Shown here one piece after another: positions 1 to 8,957 of a DNA stretch of 64,000 nt. The stretch is taken from positions 14,766 to 78,765 of the forward strand of contig NZ_JAVLBN010000007.1 of assembly GCF_031581065.1 (NCBI RefSeq), in the 5' to 3' direction. The translations under genes and the position numbers were made by a program. The notes beneath the pieces were generated by a model. The model made no database searches. It saw only the letters and a list, made by a program, of their open reading frames with translations, and was not told the origin of the DNA. The stretch's first letter is position 1, and every line of letters begins with the position of its first letter. This stretch comes from Salibacter sp031581065 (GTDB lineage: Bacteria > Bacteroidota > Bacteroidia > Flavobacteriales_G > Salibacteraceae).

Positions 1-1
1 A

Positions 2-502
2 TTTAGGCAGGGTGATATCGAAGACATGCCGGTCAATGACAACGTTGCTGATGTTATCGTGAGCAACTGTGTGCTCAACCTCGTTCCCGATAAGCAAAAA
101 GTGATTCAGGAAATTCACCGTACGCTCAAGCCGGGTGGACACTTCAGCATATCGGATATCGTGCTCGTTGGCGAGCTTCCCCAGGAACTGCGCAACGATG
201 CCGAAATGTATGCCGGTTGCATTGGAGGAGCAATTCAAAAGGACGACTACCTCGGTCACATCAAAGAAACCGGATTTGAAAACATCACCATCCAAAAAGA
301 AAAGACCATTACCATTCCAGATGATATCCTTTCAAAATACCTCAGCAACGAGAAAATGGAAGAATTTAAAAATGGTGACATCGGTATTTTCAGCATCACC
401 GTTTTTGCTCAAAAAGCCGGAGCTGAAAAGAAGGAAGTCAACATGGCAATGGCCGGTGATGCTGCACAATCAGAATGCTCTCCGGGTGGCGGTTGCTGCT
501 AA
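2..502 (+). CDS. arsM: Arsenite S-adenosylmethionine methyltransferase, C-terminal part
   Basis: The reading frame is open from the left edge, so only the last 166 residues are present. The visible part has the end of a class I SAM-methyltransferase Rossmann fold (VIVSNCVLNLVPDKQKV, then LKPGGHFSISDIV) followed by the ArsM signature around YAGCIGGAI, whose cysteine is one of the arsenic-binding thiols of the family. The tail ends in a cysteine-rich SECSPGGGCC, plausibly an extra metalloid ligand. The family methylates arsenite to mono- and dimethyl species in the cytoplasm. It is the first visible gene of an ars operon with arsenate-reductase-like, acr3 and arsO genes directly downstream, 9 bp from the next start. 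The first SAM motif and any arsR lie outside the window. Confidence 0.9.
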   Translation, partial: FRQGDIEDMPVNDNVADVIVSNCVLNLVPDKQKVIQEIHRTLKPGGHFSISDIVLVGELPQELRNDAEMYAGCIGGAIQKDDYLGHIKETGFENITIQKEKTITIPDDILSKYLSNEKMEEFKNGDIGIFSITVFAQKAGAEKKEVNMAMAGDAAQSECSPGGGCC

Positions 503-511
503 TCACAGTTT

Positions 512-1141
512 ATGTCACAGTCAGATCCAAACAAACGGCTGAAGTTATTGACGGAATCACTCAACGATTCTGAAATCAAACCATCACGAATTGAGCGACT
601 CAACAATATTGCTGAGTCGCTCAGTTCTGTTTATAGCGAAGCGAATACGCTCAGCCTGAATTTTATTTGCACCCATAACTCAAGGCGTAGTCAGCTCGCT
701 CAGGTTTGGTCGCACTACTTCAGCTACCTCTACGATCTCAAAATCCACTCCTACTCCAGCGGAACCGAAGTCACAAAGGTTCACCCCAACATATTGAACG
801 TTCTTGAGGAAGCCGGTTTTGAAATAAAAAAAGATACAAGGCCAGTTGATAATCCAATTTTCAAGCTATCGTTTTCAAAAAAAGAGAACCTTATCGAGCT
901 CTTTTCCAAGTCTATCGATGATGAATCGCTTCCCAAAAACTATATTGCCATCACGACCTGTTCTCAGGCAGATGAAAATTGCCCGTTCATTCCTCAAGCC
1001 AGCATGCGTTTTTCACTCACCTACTCAGACCCGGGCAGCTATGATGGCTCTGACCGTGAAATGGAATTTTATAGAGAAACTAACATGCAGATTGCAAGAG
1101 AAATAAAATACTTGATCAAAAAAATAAAAACAGATGAGTAA
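512..1141 (+). CDS. Low-molecular-weight phosphatase-type arsenate reductase candidate
   Basis: 209 residues. After an N-terminal helical extension of about 48 residues comes a strand leading into CTHNSRRS (residues 53-60), the CX5R phosphate/arsenate-binding loop of LMW protein tyrosine phosphatases and thioredoxin-coupled ArsC enzymes. A later CSQADENCPF stretch adds two cysteines that could serve as resolving thiols, and YSDPGSYDG carries the acidic DP motif of the family. Its position between arsM and acr3, with its 3' end overlapping acr3 by 8 bp, argues for arsenate reduction rather than protein dephosphorylation. A tyrosine phosphatase role is the alternative. The sequence contains one copy of the dispersed 11-base motif at 1046-1055. 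Confidence 0.8.
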   Translation: MSQSDPNKRLKLLTESLNDSEIKPSRIERLNNIAESLSSVYSEANTLSLNFICTHNSRRSQLAQVWSHYFSYLYDLKIHSYSSGTEVTKVHPNILNVLEEAGFEIKKDTRPVDNPIFKLSFSKKENLIELFSKSIDDESLPKNYIAITTCSQADENCPFIPQASMRFSLTYSDPGSYDGSDREMEFYRETNMQIAREIKYLIKKIKTDE

Positions 1142-2168
1142 AGAGAAAGGCGGAATTGGCTTTTTTGAAAAATACCTTACCGTGTGGGTGTTGATTTGTA
1201 TTGTAGTTGGTGTTGCAGTAGGATCGATTTTTCAGGATCAAATGGCTGTGATTTCATCGTGGGAAATAGCTCACGTCAATATTCCGGTCGCTATTTTGGT
1301 TTGGATGATGATATTCCCCATGATGGTTCAAATCGACTTTTCTTCACTTAAAAAACCAGGTAGGAATATCAAAGGTCTCAGCCTAACCGTGATTGTGAAC
1401 TGGTTGATAAAACCCTTTACAATGGCCTTCTTTGCCTGGTTGTTTTTTGATAACCTATTCAACGCCTTTATTACGCCTCAGCAGGCTGATGAATACATAG
1501 CCGGAGCCATAATATTAGGAGCCGCTCCCTGTACAGCAATGGTATTTGTTTGGTCTTATTTATCAGGTGGAGATCCAAACTACACGCTCGTTCAGGTTTC
1601 AATCAATGACCTTATTCTACTCGTTGCTTTTATCCCAATAGTTCAATTTCTACTTGGAATTACCGAATTTCAAATTCCATTTGATGTACTCACTACTTCT
1701 GTAATCGTATTTGTTGTGATTCCCCTCGTAGCTGGATACCTAACAAACAAGTACCTCATCAGGCGAAAAGGAAGAAAATGGTTCAATGAAAAGTTTTTGC
1801 CAACCTTAAAACCCGTTTCAATCATAGCTGTTTTGTCCACTCTCCTACTCCTGTTTTCCTTTCAGGGTGAAACAATCCTCAACAAACCCGCTCATATTTT
1901 GCTCATTGCTATACCGTTAACCATTCAAACATATTTCATCTTTTTCCTAACCTGGTTTACCGGAAAATTTTGGAAATTGCCTTACCGTATTTGTGCGCCA
2001 GCTTCAATGATTGGATCCAGCAACTTCTTTGAGTTGGCTGTGGCTGTGGCAATTGCAATTTTCGGGCTCAACTCCGGAGCTGCTTTGACAACTGTTGTGG
2101 GAGTCCTAATTGAAGTTCCCATAATGCTTTCACTGGTTCAAATAGCTAAACGCTGGAAATACGAATAA
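1134..2168 (+). CDS. acr3: ACR3-family arsenite efflux permease
   Basis: 344 residues with about ten hydrophobic segments. The ACR3 signature GAAPCTAMVFVWSYLSGGD, including the conserved transport cysteine (C133), and the following VSINDLI are intact. The length matches bacterial ACR3 proteins. The protein expels arsenite (and possibly antimonite) across the inner membrane using the proton motive force. It overlaps the upstream phosphatase-type gene by 8 bp and is followed 3 bp later by arsO, so it is translated as part of the same operon. I see no truncation. Confidence 0.93.
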   Translation: MSKEKGGIGFFEKYLTVWVLICIVVGVAVGSIFQDQMAVISSWEIAHVNIPVAILVWMMIFPMMVQIDFSSLKKPGRNIKGLSLTVIVNWLIKPFTMAFFAWLFFDNLFNAFITPQQADEYIAGAIILGAAPCTAMVFVWSYLSGGDPNYTLVQVSINDLILLVAFIPIVQFLLGITEFQIPFDVLTTSVIVFVVIPLVAGYLTNKYLIRRKGRKWFNEKFLPTLKPVSIIAVLSTLLLLFSFQGETILNKPAHILLIAIPLTIQTYFIFFLTWFTGKFWKLPYRICAPASMIGSSNFFELAVAVAIAIFGLNSGAALTTVVGVLIEVPIMLSLVQIAKRWKYE

Positions 2169-2171
2169 AAC

Positions 2172-3230
2172 ATGAAAAAAGACCTCATCATAATTGGCGC
2201 GGGACAGAGTGCGCTCGCCTGTGCCTACTATTTGCGCAGGACTGATATCGATTACACAATTCTCGATGCATCCCGGCAATGTGGAGGTTCGTGGAACGAG
2301 TACTGGGATTCATTGACGCTATTTTCGCCTGCAAAGCACAGCTCACTGCCGGGTTGGTTCATGCCGCCTTCAAAAGAGCGTTACCCAACGCGCAAGGAGG
2401 TGATCGACTATCTCTGCAAGTACGAAAAGAAGTACAACGTACCGGTGGAGCGCCCTGTGGAAGTTGAGAGTCTGCACAAAGAGAATGATCTTTTCACTTT
2501 AAAAACGTCTAAAGGTAACGTTCAGAGCCGGGCAGTCATCACGGCAACGGGCACATTGCGAAATCCTTACATCCCGAATGTCCCGGGAAAAGAACTATTC
2601 AACGGAAAGCAAATGCATTCTGCTCACTATCAGAAACCTGATGGGCTCACGGGCAAAAAGGTTCTGATCGTGGGAGAAGGAAATAGCGGAGCACAGATTT
2701 TAGCTGAAGTCTCAAAAGTTTCTGACACTCACTGGGCTACCAAAAACTCACCTGACTTCCTCCCTGATGATGTGGACGGACACGTTCTGTTTGATGTGGC
2801 ATCAGCAAAATACTACGCCAAACAAAAGGGTGAACATTTTGATGCGAGCCAGTACAACCTGGGTAATATTGTCATGGTTCCGACTGTAAAAGAAGCTCGT
2901 GAGCGTGGCGTTTACGAAAATCCAAAACAACTGAAAAGCATCTCAGAGAATGGAGTATCATGGACTGATGGAAGTTTCGAGGAAATTGATGTTATTATTT
3001 GGTGCACAGGATTTGGCTATGCTACCCAACACCTCAAACCTTTAGTGAAAACAGATCAGAAAGGAAAAATTGAGACAGATAAAACACGTGCAATCAATCA
3101 TCCCGGGTTGTGGCTCGTTGGATATGGTGGGTTTACGGGTTTTGCATCTGCTACATTAATCGGAGTTGGAAGAACAGCGAAGCAAACAGTTAAAGAAATT
3201 GAGGAATTTCTTTCTAAGCTCAATGATTGA
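2172..3230 (+). CDS. arsO: ArsO-like flavin-dependent monooxygenase
   Basis: 352 residues. The N-terminus has an FAD-binding Rossmann motif (IIIGAGQSALACAYYLRR) and a second dinucleotide-binding motif for NADPH near residue 165 (IVGEGNSGAQ). The segment from WDSLTLFSPAKHSSLPGW to YPTRKEVIDYL is characteristic of the ArsO subgroup of flavin-containing monooxygenases found in ars operons. The substrate of ArsO is not well established. Position directly after acr3 with a 3 bp gap supports a role in arsenic metabolism. The gene ends convergently with the minus-strand gene at 3274, and a weak hairpin (ACAGTA/TACTGT, 3239-3259) lies between them. Confidence 0.85.
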   Translation: MKKDLIIIGAGQSALACAYYLRRTDIDYTILDASRQCGGSWNEYWDSLTLFSPAKHSSLPGWFMPPSKERYPTRKEVIDYLCKYEKKYNVPVERPVEVESLHKENDLFTLKTSKGNVQSRAVITATGTLRNPYIPNVPGKELFNGKQMHSAHYQKPDGLTGKKVLIVGEGNSGAQILAEVSKVSDTHWATKNSPDFLPDDVDGHVLFDVASAKYYAKQKGEHFDASQYNLGNIVMVPTVKEARERGVYENPKQLKSISENGVSWTDGSFEEIDVIIWCTGFGYATQHLKPLVKTDQKGKIETDKTRAINHPGLWLVGYGGFTGFASATLIGVGRTAKQTVKEIEEFLSKLND

Positions 3231-3273
3231 TGAATTGACAGTAATTTGCTGCTACTGTGAAATTGAGAAAAAA

Positions 3274-3936
3274 CTAACCTTCTTTTTTATCTGGAAACGA
3301 TACCGGATACTTCTCGTTGTACTTCCTCACATAAATGTACATGGCCACATTGCGCTCTCTGCGTTTGAGGTTCATAAATTGCTGATAGAGCTGCTCATCA
3401 TCCTTAATGAATTCTGCCACATTTTGCGGAGTCATTTCCTTGATTTCTCCACTCTGGAATTCAAAAATGAAAGAGCGCATTTCATTTGAATAGCCTCCAA
3501 CCGGAATTGAAACTCCTGCTGCAGTACCAAAACTTCCTGCGGCTAAACCAACCTGTGGTTTAAATCCGCTTTGCACATCGTTAATGAGAAAATACGACAA
3601 TTTCCCGAGGACCATTATCTTGTAAAAACCGCCACCGGCCTGCACATAAGGATTTCCGTTTGCGCACAACCCAAAGACTTCATCTGTAAAAACATTCACA
3701 AGCTCACCGTTTTCGTTTTCATATCTAAAGCTCGTGAGCTCAAACAATTTCGTGAAAAATTCAGGGTCATTTTTATCTAGAGGTGTATAAACCTCCTGCG
3801 GCAAGAGCGGATCATTGAGCTGAAAGTCTTCATATTTTAAATATATTCCATCCCTGAAATCAATATTAGTGAAGTTTCGCTGAGCAATTGTCAATGAAGG
3901 GATAACAACTAACAGAAATATGAAAAACCTCCGCAT
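3274..3936 (-). CDS. Secreted hypothetical protein
   Basis: 220 residues beginning with a clear signal peptide (MRRFFIFLLVVIPSLTIAQ, probable cleavage after AQ). The mature part has no motif I recognise. It contains a glycine-rich hydrophobic stretch (GLAAGSFGTAAGVSIPVGG) in the middle and a basic C-terminus. Its start overlaps the rimK stop in a TAATG arrangement, so it is translationally coupled to rimK as the last gene of a three-gene minus-strand operon. Function unknown; location is probably periplasmic or outer membrane. Confidence 0.7.
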   Translation of the reverse strand: MRRFFIFLLVVIPSLTIAQRNFTNIDFRDGIYLKYEDFQLNDPLLPQEVYTPLDKNDPEFFTKLFELTSFRYENENGELVNVFTDEVFGLCANGNPYVQAGGGFYKIMVLGKLSYFLINDVQSGFKPQVGLAAGSFGTAAGVSIPVGGYSNEMRSFIFEFQSGEIKEMTPQNVAEFIKDDEQLYQQFMNLKRRERNVAMYIYVRKYNEKYPVSFPDKKEG

Positions 3937-4841
3937 TACGCTCCCACTTTATCGACCTTTATTCTCTTCTCTGTTCCTTTTTCCACGAACTGGATAATGC
4001 GAGTGGCGATATCTTTTTTGAGAGCCTTTTCAATTCCTTCCAACCCCGGAGATGAGTTTACCTCTAAAATCAGTGGTCCGCGAGAACTCTGTAAGAGATC
4101 TACACCAGCAACAGATAATCCCATCGCTTTCGCTGAAGCAACTGCCGCTTTACGTTCAGCAGGTGATAACTTAACTGCTGATGAAGTTCCGCCACGGTGT
4201 AGGTTACTTCTGAATTCACCTTCAGCTCCCTGTCTTTTCATGGCACCAACAACTTTTCCGTTGACAACAAATGCCCGAATATCAGCTCCGTCAGCTTCCT
4301 TGATGAATTCCTGAACGAGTATATCAGCTTTGAGACCGTGAAAAGCTTCCACTACACTCTTGGCTGCTTTGCGCGTTTCGGCAAGGACAACGCCAATTCC
4401 CTGTGTTCCTTCAAGTAACTTAATCACTACTGGCGGACCACCGATTAGCGTAATCAGGTTGTTAATGTCTTTAGCGTGATTGGCAAAAACCGTTTTGGGA
4501 ATACCAACGTGATGACGTGATAGAATTTGGATGCTGCGCAGTTTATCCCGGGCTCTGACTATTGCCAATGATGAATTTGCAGAAAAGACCTTTTGCATTT
4601 CAAACTGGCGAACAATTGCCGTTCCGTACATCGTAACAGAGTTCCCAATGCGCGGAATTATCGCGTTGATGCCTTTTACTTCTTTACCGTTATAAAATAC
4701 TTGAGGATTGCCGATTTCAGATGTAACAGAACATTTTAAATGATCCAATACAATGGCTTCATGCCCTCTCTGCTCGGCAGCCTCAACGAGTCTTCTTGTC
4801 GAATATAAATTCGCGTTACGAGATAATATTGCTATTCGCAT
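3936..4841 (-). CDS. rimK: RimK-family ATP-grasp ligase
   Basis: 301 residues, the usual length of RimK (ribosomal protein S6:L-glutamate ligase family). It opens with MRIAILSRNANLYSTRRLVE, a typical RimK N-terminus. The ATP-grasp core includes PPVVIKLLEGTQGIGVVLAE, VQEFIKEADGADIRAFVV, the RQGAEGEFRSNLHRGG loop and the metal-binding LILEVNSSPGLEGIE. The family adds glutamates to the C-terminus of a protein or cofactor. Overlap by 26 bp with the upstream retropepsin-like protease gene fits the recurring RimK-protease pairing (RimB in Pseudomonas). Whether S6 is the substrate here cannot be told. Confidence 0.92.
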   Translation of the reverse strand: MRIAILSRNANLYSTRRLVEAAEQRGHEAIVLDHLKCSVTSEIGNPQVFYNGKEVKGINAIIPRIGNSVTMYGTAIVRQFEMQKVFSANSSLAIVRARDKLRSIQILSRHHVGIPKTVFANHAKDINNLITLIGGPPVVIKLLEGTQGIGVVLAETRKAAKSVVEAFHGLKADILVQEFIKEADGADIRAFVVNGKVVGAMKRQGAEGEFRSNLHRGGTSSAVKLSPAERKAAVASAKAMGLSVAGVDLLQSSRGPLILEVNSSPGLEGIEKALKKDIATRIIQFVEKGTEKRIKVDKVGA

Positions 4842-5268
4842 CCTTGTTTATCTTCTTTTGATCGTATGATAAATTCTTTTTACTCACATCTACTACGTAA
4901 CGGTTGCGCAGTAATCTACGGCCCAGTAAAACCGGATAGCGCATTTCTTTTCTGCGCGCCAAAGTAAAGTCAGTCAGGGTCCTGTGACCAAAGATCTCGA
5001 CCCTTAACTTTACTACAAATCGCTTTTGTGTTTGTCCGTTACTACTCTTCACCTCTCTTGTCCAATACTGGTCAAAATAGTACGTTTTTTTTCGATTTCC
5101 CAGCAGGCAAAAGCGCAAAATCTTCTTACCATCTTTCTCTGTCTCTTTGATGTAGCTGGCTCTGATCGATGAGCTCTTGGCTCCTGTGTCAATTCGTGCC
5201 TCTACATTTTCGAGTTCTAATTCCGGAAAATCGATACGGTCAGAACCGCCAATAATTCTTTTCATCAT
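4816..5268 (-). CDS. RimB/ATP-dependent zinc-protease family retropepsin-like protein
   Basis: 150 residues of the putative ATP-dependent zinc protease family (Pfam Zn_protease), which has a retropepsin-like fold. The catalytic-type motif ARIDTGAKSSSI is near residues 24-35, and YPVLLGRRLLRNRYVVDVSK near the C-terminus is the second conserved block. The protein overlaps rimK by 26 bp and probably trims or regulates the polyglutamate tail RimK adds. Two adjacent ATG codons open the frame; the first (5268) is annotated, the second would shorten it by one residue. One copy of the dispersed motif lies at 5239-5248. Confidence 0.85.
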   Translation of the reverse strand: MMKRIIGGSDRIDFPELELENVEARIDTGAKSSSIRASYIKETEKDGKKILRFCLLGNRKKTYYFDQYWTREVKSSNGQTQKRFVVKLRVEIFGHRTLTDFTLARRKEMRYPVLLGRRLLRNRYVVDVSKKNLSYDQKKINKDANSNIIS

Positions 5269-5402
5269 AATTTACAGCTAATAAGATTAGCGATAATCCA
5301 ACACAATTGCAAATTACAGGTTAAGTGTTAGTAAACAATAAACTTTACGAAAACTTCTTTTAATACAAGAATTTCGTACATTAGAAACGAAATTGTAAAA
5401 GT

Positions 5403-7571
5403 ATGCTAAAGCAGTTTATAACAGTTGCAATCTTTGGTATTTGTAGCGTTAGTTTATCTTTTAGTCAACAAGAACATCAGCCTAAAAATTTCACAGCTAA
5501 AAAGATCAATCAATACACGCCTAACAATAAAACACCAGATTTTGATGCCCGAATAAAAAACGTAGAAGCTCCAACTCCTGGTGGCGATTCTTATAAATCT
5601 TTTTTATTGCGTCAAAAAATTAAAGGGTCACGGCTTCACAAAAAAGGAGCTTTTAAAGCTACCAATTCAATCAACATGAACGCTCCAGCGCCCACAATCA
5701 ATTGGCAAATGGCGATGTATCGTTACCTGGCTCCTCTCGATACAAATTATTTACTCTCAGGTGGTGTTCCGCTTGACAATACTATAGCCGTCAATAATGA
5801 CAACATTCTTTTAGCCTCGGTCAACTCTTACCTGTGGGGTTACGATCTCGAAGCTGATACAATTCTTTTCAAGGATCAAATTGGTTCTACAAAAACAATT
5901 TCATTCAAGGAATTTGCTGGAGATTCAATCAGTCCATCAAACGAAAACACTTTCCCATTTGATCCCAAGCTACTTTACGACCCTAACCACGACCGATTCA
6001 TCTTTGCCTTTTTGGATGGCCGCGGGCCAGATGACAGTCAAATAGTTGTGGGTTTTTCAAACACGTCAGATCCGAGAGATGGATGGTCGGTTTATGCGAT
6101 TACAGGGAATCCTCGTGATGTAAACGAGTGGACAGATTATCCGGCTCTGACCATTACTGAAAATGAGCTTTTTGTAACAATCAATCTCATTGAAAATAAT
6201 GTGAGCTGGCAGGAAGGCTTTCGCGGATCAGTAATTTGGCAAATGGATTTGGATGGCGCTTACGCAGGAAATTCTGAAGTTGATTTACAGCTTTGGGACA
6301 ATATTAAATACCAGGGACGTTACTTGCGAAATCTCAATCCCGTTGAAGGCCCTGACGGTCCATCAGGCCCAAACGCTTACTTCCTCAGCAACCGCAATTT
6401 TGATGTGCAAAATGATTCTGTTTTTATTGTAGAAGTTACAAATACTATGCAGAGTGGAGAAGCTGCGCTCAACATTGGGATGGGCAAACTCGATCAGCCT
6501 TATGGTGTTCCACCAAATGGAAAACAAGGTGACACACCTCCCGGCAGTGCAGATTCTTTGGGCTTGCAAACAAATGATGCGCGCTGGTTAGGTGCTATTT
6601 TATTTGAAGATGAAATTCACTTTGTGGGTAATACACGTGATTTTGAAACGAATAACGCTGCAGTTTATCACGGTGTAATTGATTCGCTAAACGGAAACAG
6701 AACTTTTACCGGAAATATTATTGCTAGCGACACACTCGATTTCGGTTACCCCAAACTGGCTTACACCGGAATGAGCGATTGCGATAATACGTACATGATC
6801 GGTTTTAATCACACCTCTCCTACTTTTCACCCGGGTGTTTCGGCAATTTACTACAACCATAACACTCGCGAATATTCGCCAAGAGTGACGCTCAAGCGTG
6901 GTGAGGGCGTTGTCGATAAACAACAGGGAGCTACTGAAAGATGGGGCGATTACTTTGGCATTCAGCGCGTTTATAACAATCCCGGAACTGTTTACACAGG
7001 AGGTTTTTACGGCAAAGGTGGAAATCAAAGCAATACATGGTTGAGTAAACTCACCATTGCTCCCGCTGAAACCAGCGATCCTCAATTAGCTGTTGACACA
7101 ACATTCTCACCTGCTAATCGCTGCGAAGTGAAACTTTCAGCAAATGTAAGTGGCGGAAAGGCACCTTATACTTTTTTGTGGAACGGTGAACAATCAGATA
7201 GTTCTTACACGTTCAACGGGTGTAATGGCCCGTTTGAATTGAAAGTTATTGATGACTGGAACTGCGAAGTTTCGATGAGTGGTAATATCGCTGAGGAAAA
7301 TCAATTCAGCGTTGGAAAGTCACGCATTTTTCCAAACCCTGTTATCAATGACCTCACGATTGATTTCTCAATGAGTCAGCAACAGAAAGTCGATGTTTAC
7401 ATCATTGACGCAACCGGCAAAATCGTTAAAAAATTGATGAGTACAAGCGTTCAGGAAGGAAACAATCAGCTCATTTTCAATACCGCCCCACTCCAAGAAG
7501 GCATTTACCGCGTTGTCATTCAAGCGGGCGATAATCAACTTTTAGAGGAACCTTTCGTTAAACTCCGCTAA
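5403..7571 (+). CDS. Large secreted protein with T9SS type A sorting domain
   Basis: 722 residues. It has a signal peptide (MLKQFITVAIFGICSVSLSFSQ), a central region of roughly 550 residues that reads like a beta-rich fold with repeated aspartates, a short PKD-like segment (LSANVSGGKAPYTFLWNGEQSDSSY) and a C-terminal Por secretion sorting domain starting at SRIFPNPVINDLTIDFS and ending EGIYRVVIQAGDNQL. The sorting domain directs type IX secretion to the cell surface or medium. The catalytic or binding role of the central region is not recognisable. The next gene follows after 5 bp, suggesting co-transcription. Confidence 0.8.
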   Translation: MLKQFITVAIFGICSVSLSFSQQEHQPKNFTAKKINQYTPNNKTPDFDARIKNVEAPTPGGDSYKSFLLRQKIKGSRLHKKGAFKATNSINMNAPAPTINWQMAMYRYLAPLDTNYLLSGGVPLDNTIAVNNDNILLASVNSYLWGYDLEADTILFKDQIGSTKTISFKEFAGDSISPSNENTFPFDPKLLYDPNHDRFIFAFLDGRGPDDSQIVVGFSNTSDPRDGWSVYAITGNPRDVNEWTDYPALTITENELFVTINLIENNVSWQEGFRGSVIWQMDLDGAYAGNSEVDLQLWDNIKYQGRYLRNLNPVEGPDGPSGPNAYFLSNRNFDVQNDSVFIVEVTNTMQSGEAALNIGMGKLDQPYGVPPNGKQGDTPPGSADSLGLQTNDARWLGAILFEDEIHFVGNTRDFETNNAAVYHGVIDSLNGNRTFTGNIIASDTLDFGYPKLAYTGMSDCDNTYMIGFNHTSPTFHPGVSAIYYNHNTREYSPRVTLKRGEGVVDKQQGATERWGDYFGIQRVYNNPGTVYTGGFYGKGGNQSNTWLSKLTIAPAETSDPQLAVDTTFSPANRCEVKLSANVSGGKAPYTFLWNGEQSDSSYTFNGCNGPFELKVIDDWNCEVSMSGNIAEENQFSVGKSRIFPNPVINDLTIDFSMSQQQKVDVYIIDATGKIVKKLMSTSVQEGNNQLIFNTAPLQEGIYRVVIQAGDNQLLEEPFVKLR

Positions 7572-7576
7572 TCTTT

Positions 7577-8887
7577 ATGTCTAAGAAATTATTCATCGCA
7601 CTATTTTTGCTGTCTGCAGTTTCGGTCAGAGCCCAACTGCTGATTGACGAAATCAAAACACTCGACCATGTGGTCAACAATGTACTCACAAAAGGTGAGT
7701 TGGAAACGCGAAACCTCGATTACACACGAGGAGCTCGCGGCAGTTTCAAGCTTTTCGAAAACGAGAATTCAATACTACCCATTAAAAGAGGTGTTGTTTT
7801 GAGTACCGGAAGTGCCGGCATTATTCCAATGCAAAATGTTGAAACCGGTGCGAGTGGTTCAATGGGCGTTCCCGGAGATCCAGATCTTGACAGAATAGCA
7901 AAAGGAGTCACATTTGATGCAACGGTCCTCACCTTCGACTTTGTACCGCAACAAAACACCGTCTCATTCCGCTATGTTTTTGGATCTGAAGAGTATCCAG
8001 AATATGTAAATCGCGGTTTTAATGATGTTTTCGTCTTTTACCTAACTGATCTCAAAACGCAGGAAAGACAGAATCTTGCGGTAATTCCAAACACTGATGA
8101 AGCAATCACAATTGACAACATCAACAGTGAGCGATACAGTCAGTTTTACATCGACAACACAAATTTCAAACCGATGTCTGTAGCGCAAAAAACGATTGAA
8201 TACGATGGAATTACCAAACCATTGATCGCATACGCTAAGGTGAAACCGGGAAGAGCTTACCGAATAAAAATTGCAATTGCTGATGCAGGAGATTCACGAT
8301 ACGATTCTGCTGTATTTTTGGAAGGTGGCTCGTTTAAGAGTCAGGACGAAGAGGAGTTCATCATGGAAAACAGGCGCTATTTTGAGCAATTTGAACAGGA
8401 AAGGCTGAAAATTGAAGGTTCAGAACCGCTTACTCAAAAAGAGCTCGAAAACCAGGAAATACAGGTACTTGAGACTGAAAGTAAGGATCTGACCGAAACC
8501 AAACAAAAGGAAATTAAAACGGTTGATGATCCTGAAAAAGTTAAGGATAAAAAGAAGTACGAGTATGCTATTTACTTTGATTTTGACGAGCAAATTCCAA
8601 ATGAAAACCAGATTGCACGATTTTCAGAATGGCTTGAGGAAATCCCTAATAATTTGGATGTGAAGCAAGTGAAAATTGAAGGACACACTGATAATAAAGG
8701 AACAAAAAAGTACAATCGAACACTCAGCTACCAGCGAGCCATGTGGGTTCAAAACTATTTAATTGATCAGGATGTTGAATGGGATATGACACCTAAAGCT
8801 TTTGATTTTTCAAGGCCGGCTTCTGATAATAATTCTGAAGAAGGAAGAGCTAAAAACCGCAGAGTCAGAATTATTTTTGTTCAATAA
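7577..8887 (+). CDS. OmpA-domain protein with choice-of-anchor L domain
   Basis: 436 residues. It has a signal peptide (MSKKLFIALFLLSAVSVRAQ) and a choice-of-anchor L type N-terminal domain (from LTKGELETRNLDYTRG through FRYVFGSEEYPEYVNRGFND). A charged linker rich in E, K and Q spans roughly residues 255-330. The C-terminus is an OmpA peptidoglycan-binding domain (YFDFDEQIPNENQI, VKIEGHTDNKGTKKYN, GRAKNRRVRIIF). It is probably outer-membrane associated and bound to peptidoglycan. The signal-peptide coding region contains a copy of the dispersed motif (7624-7633) encoding VRA, and the linker contains another (8485-8494). Confidence 0.85.
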   Translation: MSKKLFIALFLLSAVSVRAQLLIDEIKTLDHVVNNVLTKGELETRNLDYTRGARGSFKLFENENSILPIKRGVVLSTGSAGIIPMQNVETGASGSMGVPGDPDLDRIAKGVTFDATVLTFDFVPQQNTVSFRYVFGSEEYPEYVNRGFNDVFVFYLTDLKTQERQNLAVIPNTDEAITIDNINSERYSQFYIDNTNFKPMSVAQKTIEYDGITKPLIAYAKVKPGRAYRIKIAIADAGDSRYDSAVFLEGGSFKSQDEEEFIMENRRYFEQFEQERLKIEGSEPLTQKELENQEIQVLETESKDLTETKQKEIKTVDDPEKVKDKKKYEYAIYFDFDEQIPNENQIARFSEWLEEIPNNLDVKQVKIEGHTDNKGTKKYNRTLSYQRAMWVQNYLIDQDVEWDMTPKAFDFSRPASDNNSEEGRAKNRRVRIIFVQ

Positions 8888-8898
8888 ATGTTGAATAA

Positions 8899-8929
8899 TT
8901 TGATTTAACAAATAACTATTCTATTTTCG
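8899..8929 (+). promoter_or_regulatory. Bacteroidota-type promoter for the Usp gene
   Basis: A TTTG -33 box (8899-8902) is followed after 19 bases by TATTTTCG (8922-8929), one mismatch from the TAnnTTTG -7 consensus of the primary sigma factor in this phylum. The start codon at 8958 would give a leader of about 25 nt. Confidence 0.55.
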
Positions 8930-8957
8930 AAACGATTCATGAATTAAACCTAGATTA

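Noticed and set aside
2263..2274. Third REP-like core at CTCGATGCATCC
   Set aside because: Only the central 8 bases match and it lies inside the arsO coding region; expected by chance.
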